DNA of 64,000 bases from Roseburia sp. (GCA_023662875.1 JAMPIG010000003.1:30460-94459), one strand, 5' to 3'; shown: positions 20,417 through 28,874, numbered from the stretch's first letter. Translations and numbers: made by a program. The notes: generated by a model not told the origin, from the letters alone.

Positions 20417-20445
20417 TTGCTATTTCCCGAAAAATCCAGTACAAT
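20417..20445 (+). promoter_or_regulatory. promoter for aroC
   Basis: TTGCTA (20417-20422), 17-base spacer, TACAAT (20440-20445), 35 bases before the aroC start. The divergent carboxypeptidase gene begins about 110 bases away on the other strand. Confidence 0.75.
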
Positions 20446-20479
20446 CTATTCCAAAAGGAACAAAGGGAGGGATTTTTCT

Positions 20480-21580
20480 ATGGCCGGTTCTGTTTTTGGC
20501 ACCGTTTTCAAAATATCCACCTGGGGCGAATCCCATGGCGAGGCGCTCGGCGTCGTCATTGACGGCTGTCCCGCCGGATTGGAGCTTGTCCCGGCGGACA
20601 TCCAGGCTTATCTTGACCGAAGGAAGCCAGGAGCCAGCGATATCTCCACTCCCCGAAGGGAGGCGGACGCCGTAGAAATTCTATCCGGCGTCTTCGAGAA
20701 CCGGACTACCGGAACCCCGATTTCCCTGCTGGTGCGCAATACCTCCCAGCGTTCTTCGGATTACGGCGAGATCGCCTCCTGCTACCGTCCCGGCCACGCG
20801 GACTATACCTTCGACCAAAAATACGGCTTCCGGGACTACCGCGGGGGCGGACGCTCCTCCGGGCGGGAAACCGTCGGTAGGGTGGCCGCAGGGGCCGTAG
20901 CCGCAAAAATCCTGAAGCAGCTCGGCGTCACCGTATACGCCTATACCCGCTCCATCGGCCCTGTCGAGATCGATCCGGAACGATTTGACCGGGCAGCCAT
21001 CCTGACCACCCCTACCGCCATGCCGGACTCCAGGGCGGATCTGGCTGCCAGAGCTTATCTGGAGGAGGCAAGGCAGGCGTCGGATTCTGTGGGCGGATGC
21101 ATGGAATGTATCGTAGAGGGGCTTCCCGCCGGAGTCGGCGACCCGGTCTTTGAAAAGCTGGACGCTAATCTGGCCAAGGCCGCCATGTCCATCGGCGCGG
21201 TCAAGGCTGTAGAAATCGGGGACGGGTGCGCCGTCTCCGGGCGAAGAGGCAGCGAAAACAACGACGCCTTTCGGATGCGGGACGGACAGGTCACAAAAAC
21301 CACAAACCATTCCGGCGGTATCCTGGGCGGCATCAGCGACGGAAGTCCCATCCGGATCCGGGTTCACGTAAAGCCTACCCCCTCCATTTTTCAGCCGCAG
21401 GAGACGGTCAGCCGCTCCGGCGAGGATCGGGAAATCAAAATCCGGGGACGCCATGACCCGGTAATCGTCCCCAGGGCCGTCGTCGTCCTGGAATGTATGA
21501 CCGCCCTGACCGTCCTGGACGCCATGCTGCTAAATATGACGGCAAGAATGGACTCCGTGGTTGCGTTTTACAGACGATGA
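20480..21580 (+). CDS. aroC: chorismate synthase
   Basis: Last step of the shikimate pathway: converts EPSP to chorismate using reduced FMN. It is 366 residues from the ATG at 20480, chosen for the AAAGGGAGGGA site and the family N-terminus MAGSVFGTVFKISTWGESHG. Signature stretches include the first (GESHGEALGVVIDGCPAG), DYTFDQKYGFRDYRGGGRSSGRET near 115-135, and GGILGGISDGSPI near 285. It stands alone on the plus strand between minus-strand genes, with its own promoter, and no other aro gene is nearby. Confidence 0.97.
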   Translation: MAGSVFGTVFKISTWGESHGEALGVVIDGCPAGLELVPADIQAYLDRRKPGASDISTPRREADAVEILSGVFENRTTGTPISLLVRNTSQRSSDYGEIASCYRPGHADYTFDQKYGFRDYRGGGRSSGRETVGRVAAGAVAAKILKQLGVTVYAYTRSIGPVEIDPERFDRAAILTTPTAMPDSRADLAARAYLEEARQASDSVGGCMECIVEGLPAGVGDPVFEKLDANLAKAAMSIGAVKAVEIGDGCAVSGRRGSENNDAFRMRDGQVTKTTNHSGGILGGISDGSPIRIRVHVKPTPSIFQPQETVSRSGEDREIKIRGRHDPVIVPRAVVVLECMTALTVLDAMLLNMTARMDSVVAFYRR

Positions 21581-21583
21581 TTA

Positions 21584-21618
21584 TAAAAAAAGGAACCGGG
21601 CTTCGAAAAGCCCGGTTT
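21584..21618 (-). terminator. intrinsic terminator after the lactonase gene
   Basis: Ten-base stem AACCGGGCTT / AAGCCCGGTT (21594-21603, 21608-21617). On the minus strand it is followed by T7, so it ends the lactonase transcript; the same hairpin may also slow plus-strand transcription leaving aroC. Confidence 0.85.
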
Positions 21619-21634
21619 CAAAAACAATTTCTTA

Positions 21635-22687
21635 TCAGGACAACCTCTGGAACGTGATGCAGTTCGGCACATTCACGCGGATCGGCGCTCCGTTCATCAC
21701 CATGGTGCCGTTCTCCAGATCCACGGAGAAAAACGTCATATCGTTGGATTCATGGTTCAGGGAAACCAGGAATTTATTGTTGGGGAACAGGGCCGCGTCC
21801 TTGGGATACTCCCCGCTGACGGGGAGATTGAAAATCTTCGTCAGCATACCGGTCTCCTCGTCCACGGAAAACAGCGCCGCGGAATTCTCCCCCGATACCG
21901 TACTCAGAAGATACTTGTGATCCTCCGAAAAGCTCAGGGCGCTGGTGGCGTTATTGTCCCCCCGCTCCATTCTTGCGGTCTCCACCTTCTGAATCTTCTC
22001 AAAGACCGGCTGACCCTTCTTCTCCTCGTAGGAGTAGACGTCGATATAGTTCTTCCACTCATGTACAATGTAAATAAATCTTCCGTCCCTGGAAATTTTA
22101 ACGTGTCGCGGAGCGGATTCGATTTCACTGCGGATGACGTCCGCCAAAAACAGCTTCCCCAGCATCAGGTCAAGGCGGTACACATTGACGTGATCCATCC
22201 CCTGATCCGCCACAAGAAGATACTTGTTGTCGTGAGTCATTCTGGCGCAGTTGATGTGCGGCCGGAAATTCCGGTCGGCCAGGCTGCCCAGTCCCTTATG
22301 ATAAATCTCCTCCGTAATCTCGCCGATGGAGCCGTCCTCCTGAAGCCTCAGCACCGTAAGCTTTCCGTCATGGTATCCGGCCACAAACAGATAACTGTCG
22401 GTGTAATCCGTGGAAACGTAGCAGCCGCGCATACCGTTGATCGACGCGAAATTGATGAATTTCAGGCCGCCGTCCTCCCGGATCCGGTAGGACTCCACGC
22501 CGAAATCCGTGATCGAATAAAGGTATTTCTTATTGTGCGAGATCGTTACGTAGGAAGAGTTGGTAATCTCTACCTTATCCTTTTCGATAAAACGACCGTT
22601 CTCCATATCGACGTCATATATTTTGATTCCGTGATTATCTCCCTGTGTGTAGGTAGATACATAGGCAACATATTTTTCCTGAGCCAT
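21635..22687 (-). CDS. beta-propeller lactonase family protein (6-phosphogluconolactonase-like)
   Basis: Seven-bladed propeller of the lactonase/YbhE family, candidates for hydrolysing 6-phosphogluconolactone. It is 350 residues from the ATG at 22687, chosen for the GGAGGCGC site; a longer open frame upstream lacks one. Blade-like repeats are visible (YVTISHNKKYLYSIT, HVKISRDGRFIYIVH, SALSFSEDHKYLLST), each an Asp/Ser-Gly/Lys-Tyr strand pattern, and a GxxPRHVK-type segment typical of the family. No signal peptide, so cytosolic. It is monocistronic with a strong terminator. The family includes members of other function, so the exact reaction is inferred. Confidence 0.85.
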   Translation of the reverse strand: MAQEKYVAYVSTYTQGDNHGIKIYDVDMENGRFIEKDKVEITNSSYVTISHNKKYLYSITDFGVESYRIREDGGLKFINFASINGMRGCYVSTDYTDSYLFVAGYHDGKLTVLRLQEDGSIGEITEEIYHKGLGSLADRNFRPHINCARMTHDNKYLLVADQGMDHVNVYRLDLMLGKLFLADVIRSEIESAPRHVKISRDGRFIYIVHEWKNYIDVYSYEEKKGQPVFEKIQKVETARMERGDNNATSALSFSEDHKYLLSTVSGENSAALFSVDEETGMLTKIFNLPVSGEYPKDAALFPNNKFLVSLNHESNDMTFFSVDLENGTMVMNGAPIRVNVPNCITFQRLS

Positions 22688-22773
22688 GAGAGCGCCTCCC
22701 TTGTCCTTTTTCTTAAAATATAGCACAAAAGAAGCGGTTGGGGAATACTTTTTTTCTGTTTTACAAAGATTTT

Positions 22774-22796
22774 GGCGGCTGTCAAAGACAGCCGCC
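22774..22796. terminator. strong hairpin downstream of the Cys-rich gene
   Basis: Perfect ten-base stem GGCGGCTGTC / GACAGCCGCC with a three-base loop. U tracts are poor on both strands (GTTTT on plus, AAAATC on minus), so termination is plausible but not canonical. It lies between the lactonase start region and the small Cys-rich gene. Confidence 0.45.
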
Positions 22797-22824
22797 GTTT
22801 TCCTGATTGTTTTCACGACAGTAT

Positions 22825-22914
22825 TCACGCCCCGCAGGGATCCCATTGTTATGAGCAAACGATCCCAACGCAAGGATTCCGCTGCCGGAAGCATCCGTTC
22901 TCACGCCCCGCAGG
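22825..22914. repeat. pair of 14-base direct repeats
   Basis: TCACGCCCCGCAGG occurs at 22825-22838 and again at 22901-22914, 76 bases apart, in the 236-base gap between the lactonase and Cys-rich genes. Could be chance or a paired binding site; nothing else supports a function. Confidence 0.5.
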
Positions 22915-22923
22915 CTTCGGCTG

Positions 22924-23271
22924 TCAGGAATCGCAGTCGCAGTCGGAATCCCGTCTGGGCATAGGCGGATAATCCTGCCAGGGAGGCGGAACCATACCGC
23001 CGTTATCGCAGCCGCTCTGCTCTTTTGCCTCCCGAATAGCTTCTCTGGCGTCCCTGACCGCCTCTCTGGCCTCCCGCACAGCTTCTCTGGCCGTTTCCCG
23101 GGCCTCTCTCCCGCAATCGTTGTTACAGCCGCAGCTTCTGTCGGCTTCGCAGCCGCAGCTTCTCCCCTGTCTTCCGCCGCGGCCGCTTCTCCCGCCGCCA
23201 TTGCTTCCGCACCCGCATCCCGCGCCGTTGCCGCAGCATCCCAGCAGCAGCAATAAAATGATCCAGTTCAT
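22924..23271 (-). CDS. small Cys/Gly-rich protein with hydrophobic N-terminus and Arg-Glu-Ala helix
   Basis: Function unknown. It is 115 residues in four zones: a hydrophobic start (MNWIILLLLLGCCG), a Gly/Ser/Arg/Cys zone with CGC pairs (about 15-55), a heptad-like charged segment built of REA-type units (REAVREAREAV and relatives, about 55-86), and a Pro-rich acidic tail ending DCDCDS. Twelve cysteines lie mostly in CGC, CC or CDC pairs. The start has an AGGGTGAG site. The hydrophobic lead could be an anchor or signal. Similar short CCG/CGCG-rich proteins occur in spore-forming clostridia, but no family can be named. A strong hairpin follows, consistent with its own transcript. Confidence 0.7.
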   Translation of the reverse strand: MNWIILLLLLGCCGNGAGCGCGSNGGGRSGRGGRQGRSCGCEADRSCGCNNDCGREARETAREAVREAREAVRDAREAIREAKEQSGCDNGGMVPPPWQDYPPMPRRDSDCDCDS

Positions 23272-23301
23272 AGGCTCACCCTGTTTTGGTTTTATGCTAT
23301 C

Positions 23302-23919
23302 TTATGCGCGGCGGGCATCCGTTGTGCCCGTCCCGGCGGGACGTCCGCCCTTTTTTCCCTTTACCAGTTCCCTTTTGATACAGGCGAAGGTCTTCTCCTC
23401 CCCTTCCCTGGCCAGCATCGTGAGCATACGTTCCAGCGTTTCCGCCGTTTGCGGATGGATCAGATCCTCCCTTTTCCCCATGAGGTAATATTGCAGCGGG
23501 GCCGCATCCGTATAATTCTTCCCTCCGTAAACCTTGCTGGCGGCGATGCGATCCATAATCATCTCCGCGAGATACCTGTCCGGCATGGGAACCGGGACAA
23601 TGCAGCCCTTCTTTTCCGGATCCGCGGAATAATCCGTCCAGTATTCATAATGATGCCGGTTGCGTCCCTTATGGTGCATCCAGGCCGCAGAATAACCCTT
23701 ATCTTCCCGCTCCGCGTTGTTCGGGCTTCTGTCCCCCTGATAATATTTCACCCCTACCAGAAATTCCGTCAAACCGTATTTTGACAGATCATGCAATATC
23801 CCCTGACGGTAAAGCCCCACCCGAAAGCACCCCTTTGCCACCAGGTATTTATGGTATGTAATCGTCTTAAAATGCTTCCAGGCTTTACGCTTCCGCTCTC
23901 GTCTGTTCTGCTCCTGCAT
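23302..23919 (-). CDS. DUF5662 family protein
   Basis: Uncharacterised protein family common in Lachnospiraceae. It is 205 residues. Conserved text includes GILHDLSKYGLTEF near 40-53, YYQGDRSPNNAE, and GYSAAWMHHKGRNRHHYEYWTDY near 77-97. The spaced His/Asp (HD...K, then HHKGRNRHH) looks like a metal-binding site related to HD-type phosphohydrolases, which is inference. The C-terminus is basic and Gly-rich. The start has GGAGGAAT inside the end of the upstream GlgX-like gene, three bases away, so the two are co-transcribed. Confidence 0.88.
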   Translation of the reverse strand: MQEQNRRERKRKAWKHFKTITYHKYLVAKGCFRVGLYRQGILHDLSKYGLTEFLVGVKYYQGDRSPNNAEREDKGYSAAWMHHKGRNRHHYEYWTDYSADPEKKGCIVPVPMPDRYLAEMIMDRIAASKVYGGKNYTDAAPLQYYLMGKREDLIHPQTAETLERMLTMLAREGEEKTFACIKRELVKGKKGGRPAGTGTTDARRA

Positions 23920-23922
23920 TTT

Positions 23923-25758
23923 CTATTCCTCCGGCTCCCGCGCACCGATAAATACCGCGATACTTCTGGGCGGGAGCTCTCTTACGTTCTCCTCCGGCTC
24001 CGGCAGAAGCTCCGCCGTCGCGATCGCCTTCTCCCATCGCATTCCCTTCGGCAGCCTCGGCAGCGCCAGCCTGTGGCTGAGCCAGTGCATATTCAGGGCG
24101 ATATAAAGGAAATCATCCTCCCGTTTCCGGTCGATTCTGGCATATTTCCCGCAAAGCATCAGCCCCACATGCCGGAAAGGCCCGTCCAGCCTGGGACTCC
24201 AGGCGCTCTCCCCGTGGTAGGACAGATCCGGATAACCGCAGGAAAGATAATCCGTCAGCCGCAGCTCCTTCTCCGGATGCAGAATCGGATGCGCTTTTCG
24301 GAAGTCCGCAAGCTCCTTCCAGAAGGCCAGCAGCTCCCCGTTTTTCTTTTGTGCGTTCCAGTCCAGCCAGGCCGTAGGATTATCCTGGCACCAGGGGTTA
24401 TTATTTCCCTTCTGGGAATTACCGAACTCGTCTCCCATAAAGAGCAGGGGCGTGGACTGAGTCAGCATCAGCAGACACAGGGCGTTCCTGATCTGACCCT
24501 CCCGCAGCCGCCTGATCCTGCGGCTCCTTGTGACGCCCTCCTCCCCGCAGTTCCAGCTGCAATTACAGGAATTTCCGTCTTTATTCTCCTCCCCGTTCTC
24601 CTCGTTATGCTTATGGTCATAGGCGACCAGATCCGCAAGGGTGAAACCGTAATAGTTGGTCAGGTAATGAATCCGTCCCATATTCTCAGGGATATGCCGC
24701 ATCTGCCTCAGGATACTCCCCAGCATCCCCTCGTCTCCCTTCAGGAACCGCCGCATATCATAGAGATAGCCATCATTATACTCCGCGAGATGAGGGTAGC
24801 GCCCGGGCTCCGCTCCCCGATACCTTTCCTCGAAGCCGTCCCAGAGCAGCTTGCTGTCCGCCAGCAGCTCGTCCCCGGCGATCAGCTCCGCCGGAAGTCT
24901 CTCCCCGATCAGCCGAAAACCGTCCACGTGATACTCCAGCGCCCAATAGCGCAGGATATCCGGGATCTCGCCCCGGTTTACCTCCTCCGGGAAATAGAAC
25001 TGCATCACCAGCTCCATCCCGTTTTGGTGCAGCGCCTTCACCAGATCCTTAAACTCCGCCGTCGCGTCCTCCCCCGCCGCATAGGCGCTTTTGGGCGCGT
25101 AATAAAAGCCCTTTTTATACCCCCAGTAATTGACCTTTCCCTCCCCCTGCGCCTGCCCCGCCGCTTTTTCGGGAGCTCCGCAGAGAGGAAGCCCCTCCTC
25201 CCGGCCAAATTCCACAAACTCATAGGCGGGCTGCAGCTCCAGAGTAGTAACGCCGATATCCCGAAGATAGGAAATCTTTTCCGCAATCCCCGCAAAGGTT
25301 CCCCGGTTTTTCACCCCGGAAGAAGCGTGCCTCGTAAAGCCTCTCACATGCATGACATAAAAAATGGCCTCGCTGAAAGGAATCCGGGGACGAAAGTCCT
25401 CCTCCCAGTCATAATCCTCCGCCGGAAACCCGGTCTTCCAGGCGTTTAAGTTCTGTTCCTTTCCAAAGCCCTTCACTCCGTAAAATCTCTTTCCGCGTTC
25501 ATCCGGCAGAACCTCCTTCCCCCGGTAAAGCTGGTACAGAGTCTTATTCGGTTCCAGGCCTTCCACCGTTTTACAATAGATATTTCCGATCCTGTCCTTC
25601 TCCTCGACGGGTACTTTTCCGATCCTTTTTCCACTCTCAGCGTCATACAGCAGAATTCCCGCGTCGGATTCCTCCGAAACAAAGGAAAAACGGATCCCGT
25701 TTCCCTCCCGGACCGCTCCCAGAGGATATGGATTACTCCACCTTGTTCTCTCTCTCAT
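23923..25758 (-). CDS. GlgX-like GH13 family protein without catalytic residues (probable pseudo-enzyme)
   Basis: It is 611 residues with an N-terminal CBM48-like domain (about 8-95) and a barrel clearly related to glycogen debranching enzyme GlgX: YGFTLADLVAYDHKHNEENG, SWNCGEEGVT, GDEFGNSQKGNNNPWCQDN and TAWLDW are all preserved. Yet the GH13 residues are gone: the region I Asp is Gln near 258, the nucleophile expected after DGFR is Ile284 (VDGFRLIGE), the acid/base Glu reads Asp301 (ADSKLLWD), and the HD of region IV is Tyr369-Tyr370 (TNYYGF). The reading frame is intact, so it is kept. Hydrolysis is unlikely; a binding or regulatory role in glycogen metabolism is inference. It has its own promoter and is followed by DUF5662. 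Confidence 0.85.
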   Translation of the reverse strand: MRERTRWSNPYPLGAVREGNGIRFSFVSEESDAGILLYDAESGKRIGKVPVEEKDRIGNIYCKTVEGLEPNKTLYQLYRGKEVLPDERGKRFYGVKGFGKEQNLNAWKTGFPAEDYDWEEDFRPRIPFSEAIFYVMHVRGFTRHASSGVKNRGTFAGIAEKISYLRDIGVTTLELQPAYEFVEFGREEGLPLCGAPEKAAGQAQGEGKVNYWGYKKGFYYAPKSAYAAGEDATAEFKDLVKALHQNGMELVMQFYFPEEVNRGEIPDILRYWALEYHVDGFRLIGERLPAELIAGDELLADSKLLWDGFEERYRGAEPGRYPHLAEYNDGYLYDMRRFLKGDEGMLGSILRQMRHIPENMGRIHYLTNYYGFTLADLVAYDHKHNEENGEENKDGNSCNCSWNCGEEGVTRSRRIRRLREGQIRNALCLLMLTQSTPLLFMGDEFGNSQKGNNNPWCQDNPTAWLDWNAQKKNGELLAFWKELADFRKAHPILHPEKELRLTDYLSCGYPDLSYHGESAWSPRLDGPFRHVGLMLCGKYARIDRKREDDFLYIALNMHWLSHRLALPRLPKGMRWEKAIATAELLPEPEENVRELPPRSIAVFIGAREPEE

Positions 25759-25781
25759 CGTCCGTCCTCCATGTATCTTTT

Positions 25782-25810
25782 ATTATAAAGGATATCCTGA
25801 AAAAGCACAA
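25782..25810 (-). promoter_or_regulatory. promoter for the GlgX-like gene
   Basis: Minus strand -35 TTGTGC (25805-25810), 17-base spacer, -10 TATAAT (25782-25787). The transcript would start about 15 bases before the ATG. The GGAGG site is only three bases from that ATG, closer than usual. Confidence 0.65.
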
Positions 25811-25875
25811 GAAAACTTTTTAAGTTTTGCGGCCTTTGATTCATGACAGGTGAGACAGCCTGCCGCTTCATCTTG

Positions 25876-25903
25876 TTGACAAATATCAGAAATGAGCTAT
25901 GAT
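25876..25903 (+). promoter_or_regulatory. promoter for the CapA-like gene
   Basis: Consensus -35 TTGACA (25876-25881), 16-base spacer, -10 TATGAT (25898-25903), followed by AAAGGAGG just upstream of the ATG at 25927. Confidence 0.78.
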
Positions 25904-25926
25904 ACAAAAGGAGGTAGAATACTGAC

Positions 25927-27327
25927 ATGAAGACAAAGAAAATTCTGTTGTGGTCCGCATTGCTCTCCGCCGCCCTTCTGGCGGTTCTGATCATCGCCTG
26001 CCTGGCTCTGTCAAAGGCCGGCCAGCCTGTCGGCGCAGATCCCGAAAACCCTGTACCGGAAGGGAATCTGCTTTCGGGAGCGGGCGGGGACGGACTTTTG
26101 GATAAAGACAGTCCTTCCGGGACGGGCGGGCCTTCGGATTCGGACAGACCCGCCGAATCGGGAAACGACGGAGAGGCAGCCCCTTCCGAAGAGACCGACC
26201 CTGAGCCCGTCTTCGATGAATACGATATCCACCTGATGGCGGTGGGCGACAACCTGATGCATATGGGAATCGTCAATACGGGACGGATGGAGGACGGTTC
26301 CTACGACTACAGCTTTCTCTTCCGCGATATCGAAGCTTATCTGCAGGCCGCGGACATCAAGGTGATCAACCAGGAGACGATCCTGGGAGGAAACGACCTG
26401 GGCTTTTCCGGCTATCCCCGCTTTAATTCTCCGGAGGAGGTAGGGGACGCTATCGCCGACGCCGGCTTCAATGTGGTGCTCCACGCCACCAACCACGCCG
26501 CCGACCAGCGGCTGGAGGGAATCTTAAACTGCGTCTCCTTCTGGGAAACCAATCACCCCGATATCCTGATGACCGGGATAAGCGGCGACGAGCCCTCCGA
26601 CGACATTCCGCTGCTTCAGATCAAGGACGTTACCTTCGCCATCCTCAACTACACCTACGGCCCCAACGCGGAAACCCTTTCTCGCAGTCTGCATGGACAT
26701 CTGAATATGCTCTGCGCCTACGACGAGAGCTCCGGCCGGATCGACTTTACCTCCCTGAATCCCCGGGTGACGGAGGACATTCAAAAAGCCCGGGAGCTGG
26801 CGGATATCGTCGTCGTATTCCCGCATTGGGGCACGGAATACCAGACGAAGCCCTCCTCCTGGCAGCGCGCCTTCGCGGAGCAGATGACGGAGGCCGGGGC
26901 GGATCTGATTATCGGCACGCACCCCCATGTTCCCCAGCCGGTGGAATGGATAACCTCCGAAAACGGGAATGCTTCCCTCTGCTACTATTCTCTGGGCAAC
27001 TACGTCTCCACCCAGAAAAAGGCGATCTGTATGCTGGAGGAAATGGCCTGGGTCACCTTTCACGTCACGGAGGAGGGAGTGACGCTCTCGCCGGACGACA
27101 CCGGTCTGCTGCCCCTGGTCTGCCAGTATAAGAGCGGGCCCATGCGCCTGAAAAATATTTATCTCCTGGAGGACTATACGGAGGAGCTGGCCGCCGTCCA
27201 CGGCATCCGCGGCTACGGCGGAGTAAGCCTGAAGCTGGAGGATCTGCAGCGCTGGAGCCAGGAGATCTTCGGCGACTGGATTCTGAAAGGGTCAGACATC
27301 CTGAAAGACTCTGACCCTCCGCATTAA
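25927..27327 (+). CDS. CapA family protein (poly-gamma-glutamate-type metallophosphatase fold), exported
   Basis: Member of the PGA_cap/CapA family (PF09587), a calcineurin-like fold linked to capsule or poly-glutamate handling. It is 466 residues. A hydrophobic segment at about 8-30 acts as signal or anchor, followed by a low-complexity Gly/Ser/Glu linker (about 35-95). The catalytic-type domain has MAVGDNLMHMGI (first Asp), INQETILGG, HATNHAADQ, and VVFPHWGTEYQ...GTHPHVPQPVEW, matching the family's metal-binding order. It sits alone on plus, with a good promoter. Its last four bases overlap the convergent NlpC/P60 gene. Substrate unknown. Confidence 0.9.
   Translation: MKTKKILLWSALLSAALLAVLIIACLALSKAGQPVGADPENPVPEGNLLSGAGGDGLLDKDSPSGTGGPSDSDRPAESGNDGEAAPSEETDPEPVFDEYDIHLMAVGDNLMHMGIVNTGRMEDGSYDYSFLFRDIEAYLQAADIKVINQETILGGNDLGFSGYPRFNSPEEVGDAIADAGFNVVLHATNHAADQRLEGILNCVSFWETNHPDILMTGISGDEPSDDIPLLQIKDVTFAILNYTYGPNAETLSRSLHGHLNMLCAYDESSGRIDFTSLNPRVTEDIQKARELADIVVVFPHWGTEYQTKPSSWQRAFAEQMTEAGADLIIGTHPHVPQPVEWITSENGNASLCYYSLGNYVSTQKKAICMLEEMAWVTFHVTEEGVTLSPDDTGLLPLVCQYKSGPMRLKNIYLLEDYTEELAAVHGIRGYGGVSLKLEDLQRWSQEIFGDWILKGSDILKDSDPPH
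27289..27317. terminator. hairpin in the 3' end of the CapA-like gene
   Basis: Eight-base stem GGGTCAGA (27289-27296) with TCTGACCC (27310-27317), located inside the last codons of the CapA-like gene at the convergent junction with the NlpC/P60 gene. No good U tract on either strand, so only a weak terminator candidate. Confidence 0.4.
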
Positions 27328-28712
27328 TCGATAATATTTTTCACTCCCAGGATATGATCATAGTCCGCCGGGGAGGTAATGACTCCTTTTCGCCGGTTGG
27401 CGGCGTGAATAATCTGGCCGTCTCCGATATACAACCCTACATGGGTGCATTTTTTGGAACCGTAGCAGATAATATCGCCCGGCTGAATCTCGCTGTAGGA
27501 GATGCTCCTCCCCGAGTTATTCAGCTGTCCGGAGGGCGTCCGGCTGATGGAATAGCCGAAATCCGCGTAAATCAGGCTGGTAAAGCCCGAGCAGTCCGTC
27601 CCGGTAGTCAGCGACGAGCCGCCGTGCACATACCGGTTCCCCAGGAACTGCATGGCGTAGGCTACGATTTCAGCCCGAAGCTCCGCATTGTCGCCGTAAT
27701 TTCCGGAGGGCGGAGTAACCGTGATCTCCGTCTTTTCAGCCGCCTGCTCCTCCGACACCTTCTGACGATCCTCCAGCGCCCTTCGGGCCGCGAGCTCCGC
27801 CGCTTCCTCCTCCAGGGTCTTAGCGTAGACAAATTCCTCCGATACCGTCACATACTCCGCCGCTACATACCCCGTCTTGTCGTCCGTATACTCTACCTTC
27901 AGCCAGTCTCCGTCCGTCTCCAGGATCTTCAGCTTTTCGCCGTTATCCAAAAAGCCCAGCCGCTTCGACGTGATATCCGGCTCCTTTCGGACGTTCAGCC
28001 TGGTCACGATCACCGTTGCATATCTCGTCACATAATCGTCGATCGCCTCGGCCGCCGCCTGACCGTAGAGAAAATATTCCGACTTGATATAACCTTCCAC
28101 ATTGCCGGAAATGATCCGGAACCACTGTCCGTCCTCGCCCTCCACCGTCTCCTGGATCTGCGCTACAGCCCCGCTGTATATCTTTCCCAGCACGGCGCTC
28201 CCCGTAGTCGCCTCCTTCCGCACATTCACATAATGCGCCACGTTGGCGATGGCGAAATCCGCGTATTCGTTTTCCTCGTCTTCCTCTTCCTGGAACTGTC
28301 CCTGCGCTGTCGTCCGAAGCGTTCCGGCTCTGTCCTCTGTTTCGGAAGTCATCCCCGGCGATACAGAAGCTCCCGCTCCCGGAGAAATCTCCTGCGGGAG
28401 CGAATCTCCTGTTGCCGGGGATGCCCCCTGTAATTCCGGATTCGCTCCTGAAGTTCCCTGCGCCGAAACGACTGCCCCCGCCCTGGAATCCATCAGCACC
28501 TGCCAGATCCCGCCGTACATCAAGTCCAGCTTCTCTTCCTCCTGCATTTCGGGGGACGATTTCTCCTGGGCTGAAGTCTTCCTTCCGGCGTATTTCTCCC
28601 TGGAATCGGAATTCTCCGCCGCCTTCAGCGGCGCTGCGTCCCCGTTCCAAAGCAGACAGACCGCCAGCAGCCAGACCGCTATTCTCTTTCCCTTCCCGTA
28701 TCTTATTTTCAT
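27324..28712 (-). CDS. secreted SH3-domain C40 (NlpC/P60) peptidoglycan hydrolase
   Basis: Cell-wall endopeptidase cutting stem peptides. It is 462 residues from the ATG at 28712, chosen because a signal peptide (MKIRYGKGKRIAVWLLAVC..., cleavage probably near residue 28) begins there. A Gln/Ser/Gly-rich linker follows, then two bacterial SH3 domains (about 155-220 and 230-300; VNVRKEATTGSAVLGK and LNVRKEPDITSKRLG), a coiled, charged linker, and the NlpC/P60 domain (about 350-462). The catalytic triad text is TDCSGFTSLIY (Cys), THVGLYIGDG (His) and IIHAANR (polar His). No LysM. Convergent with the CapA-like gene, overlapping it by four bases. Confidence 0.93.
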   Translation of the reverse strand: MKIRYGKGKRIAVWLLAVCLLWNGDAAPLKAAENSDSREKYAGRKTSAQEKSSPEMQEEEKLDLMYGGIWQVLMDSRAGAVVSAQGTSGANPELQGASPATGDSLPQEISPGAGASVSPGMTSETEDRAGTLRTTAQGQFQEEEDEENEYADFAIANVAHYVNVRKEATTGSAVLGKIYSGAVAQIQETVEGEDGQWFRIISGNVEGYIKSEYFLYGQAAAEAIDDYVTRYATVIVTRLNVRKEPDITSKRLGFLDNGEKLKILETDGDWLKVEYTDDKTGYVAAEYVTVSEEFVYAKTLEEEAAELAARRALEDRQKVSEEQAAEKTEITVTPPSGNYGDNAELRAEIVAYAMQFLGNRYVHGGSSLTTGTDCSGFTSLIYADFGYSISRTPSGQLNNSGRSISYSEIQPGDIICYGSKKCTHVGLYIGDGQIIHAANRRKGVITSPADYDHILGVKNIID

Positions 28713-28760
28713 TCGTATTCCCTTGCGCGCTCCATAAGAGGGTGTGCAAACACCCCTCTT
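28713..28760 (-). promoter_or_regulatory. hairpin and GCGCGCAAGGGAATA motif before the NlpC/P60 start
   Basis: Stem AAGAGGGTGT (28736-28745) with ACACCCCTCTT (28750-28760, one bulged C) and a GCAA loop, followed on the minus strand by GCGCGCAAGGGAATACGA up to the ATG. The AAGGG also serves as the ribosome site. It resembles the leaders at 6951 and 47430. A weak promoter (TTGCAA, 16 bases, TAAAAT) lies further upstream, near 28850. Confidence 0.45.
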
Positions 28761-28874
28761 TGCGCATACCAATCAATATTTGCCTTTTGACGCCAGACCG
28801 GCGTCCTCTTTCGCATACATTTATCCCGTCGCAGTACATCCATTTTAACATATTACAGAAATATTGCAAATATA

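Noticed and set aside
20300-20444. Upstream in-frame start for the M15B carboxypeptidase
   Set aside because: It would begin within the divergent promoter region and has no ribosome site; the ATG at 20309 is favoured.
23040-23110. Short periodic sequence that resembles a CRISPR or tandem repeat
   Set aside because: It is explained by the REA-type codons of the Cys-rich protein; no spacers or cas genes are present.
23791-25449. Plus-strand open frame of about 550 codons opposite the GlgX-like gene
   Set aside because: Shadow of a real gene; low-complexity Leu/Pro/Arg text and no start signals.
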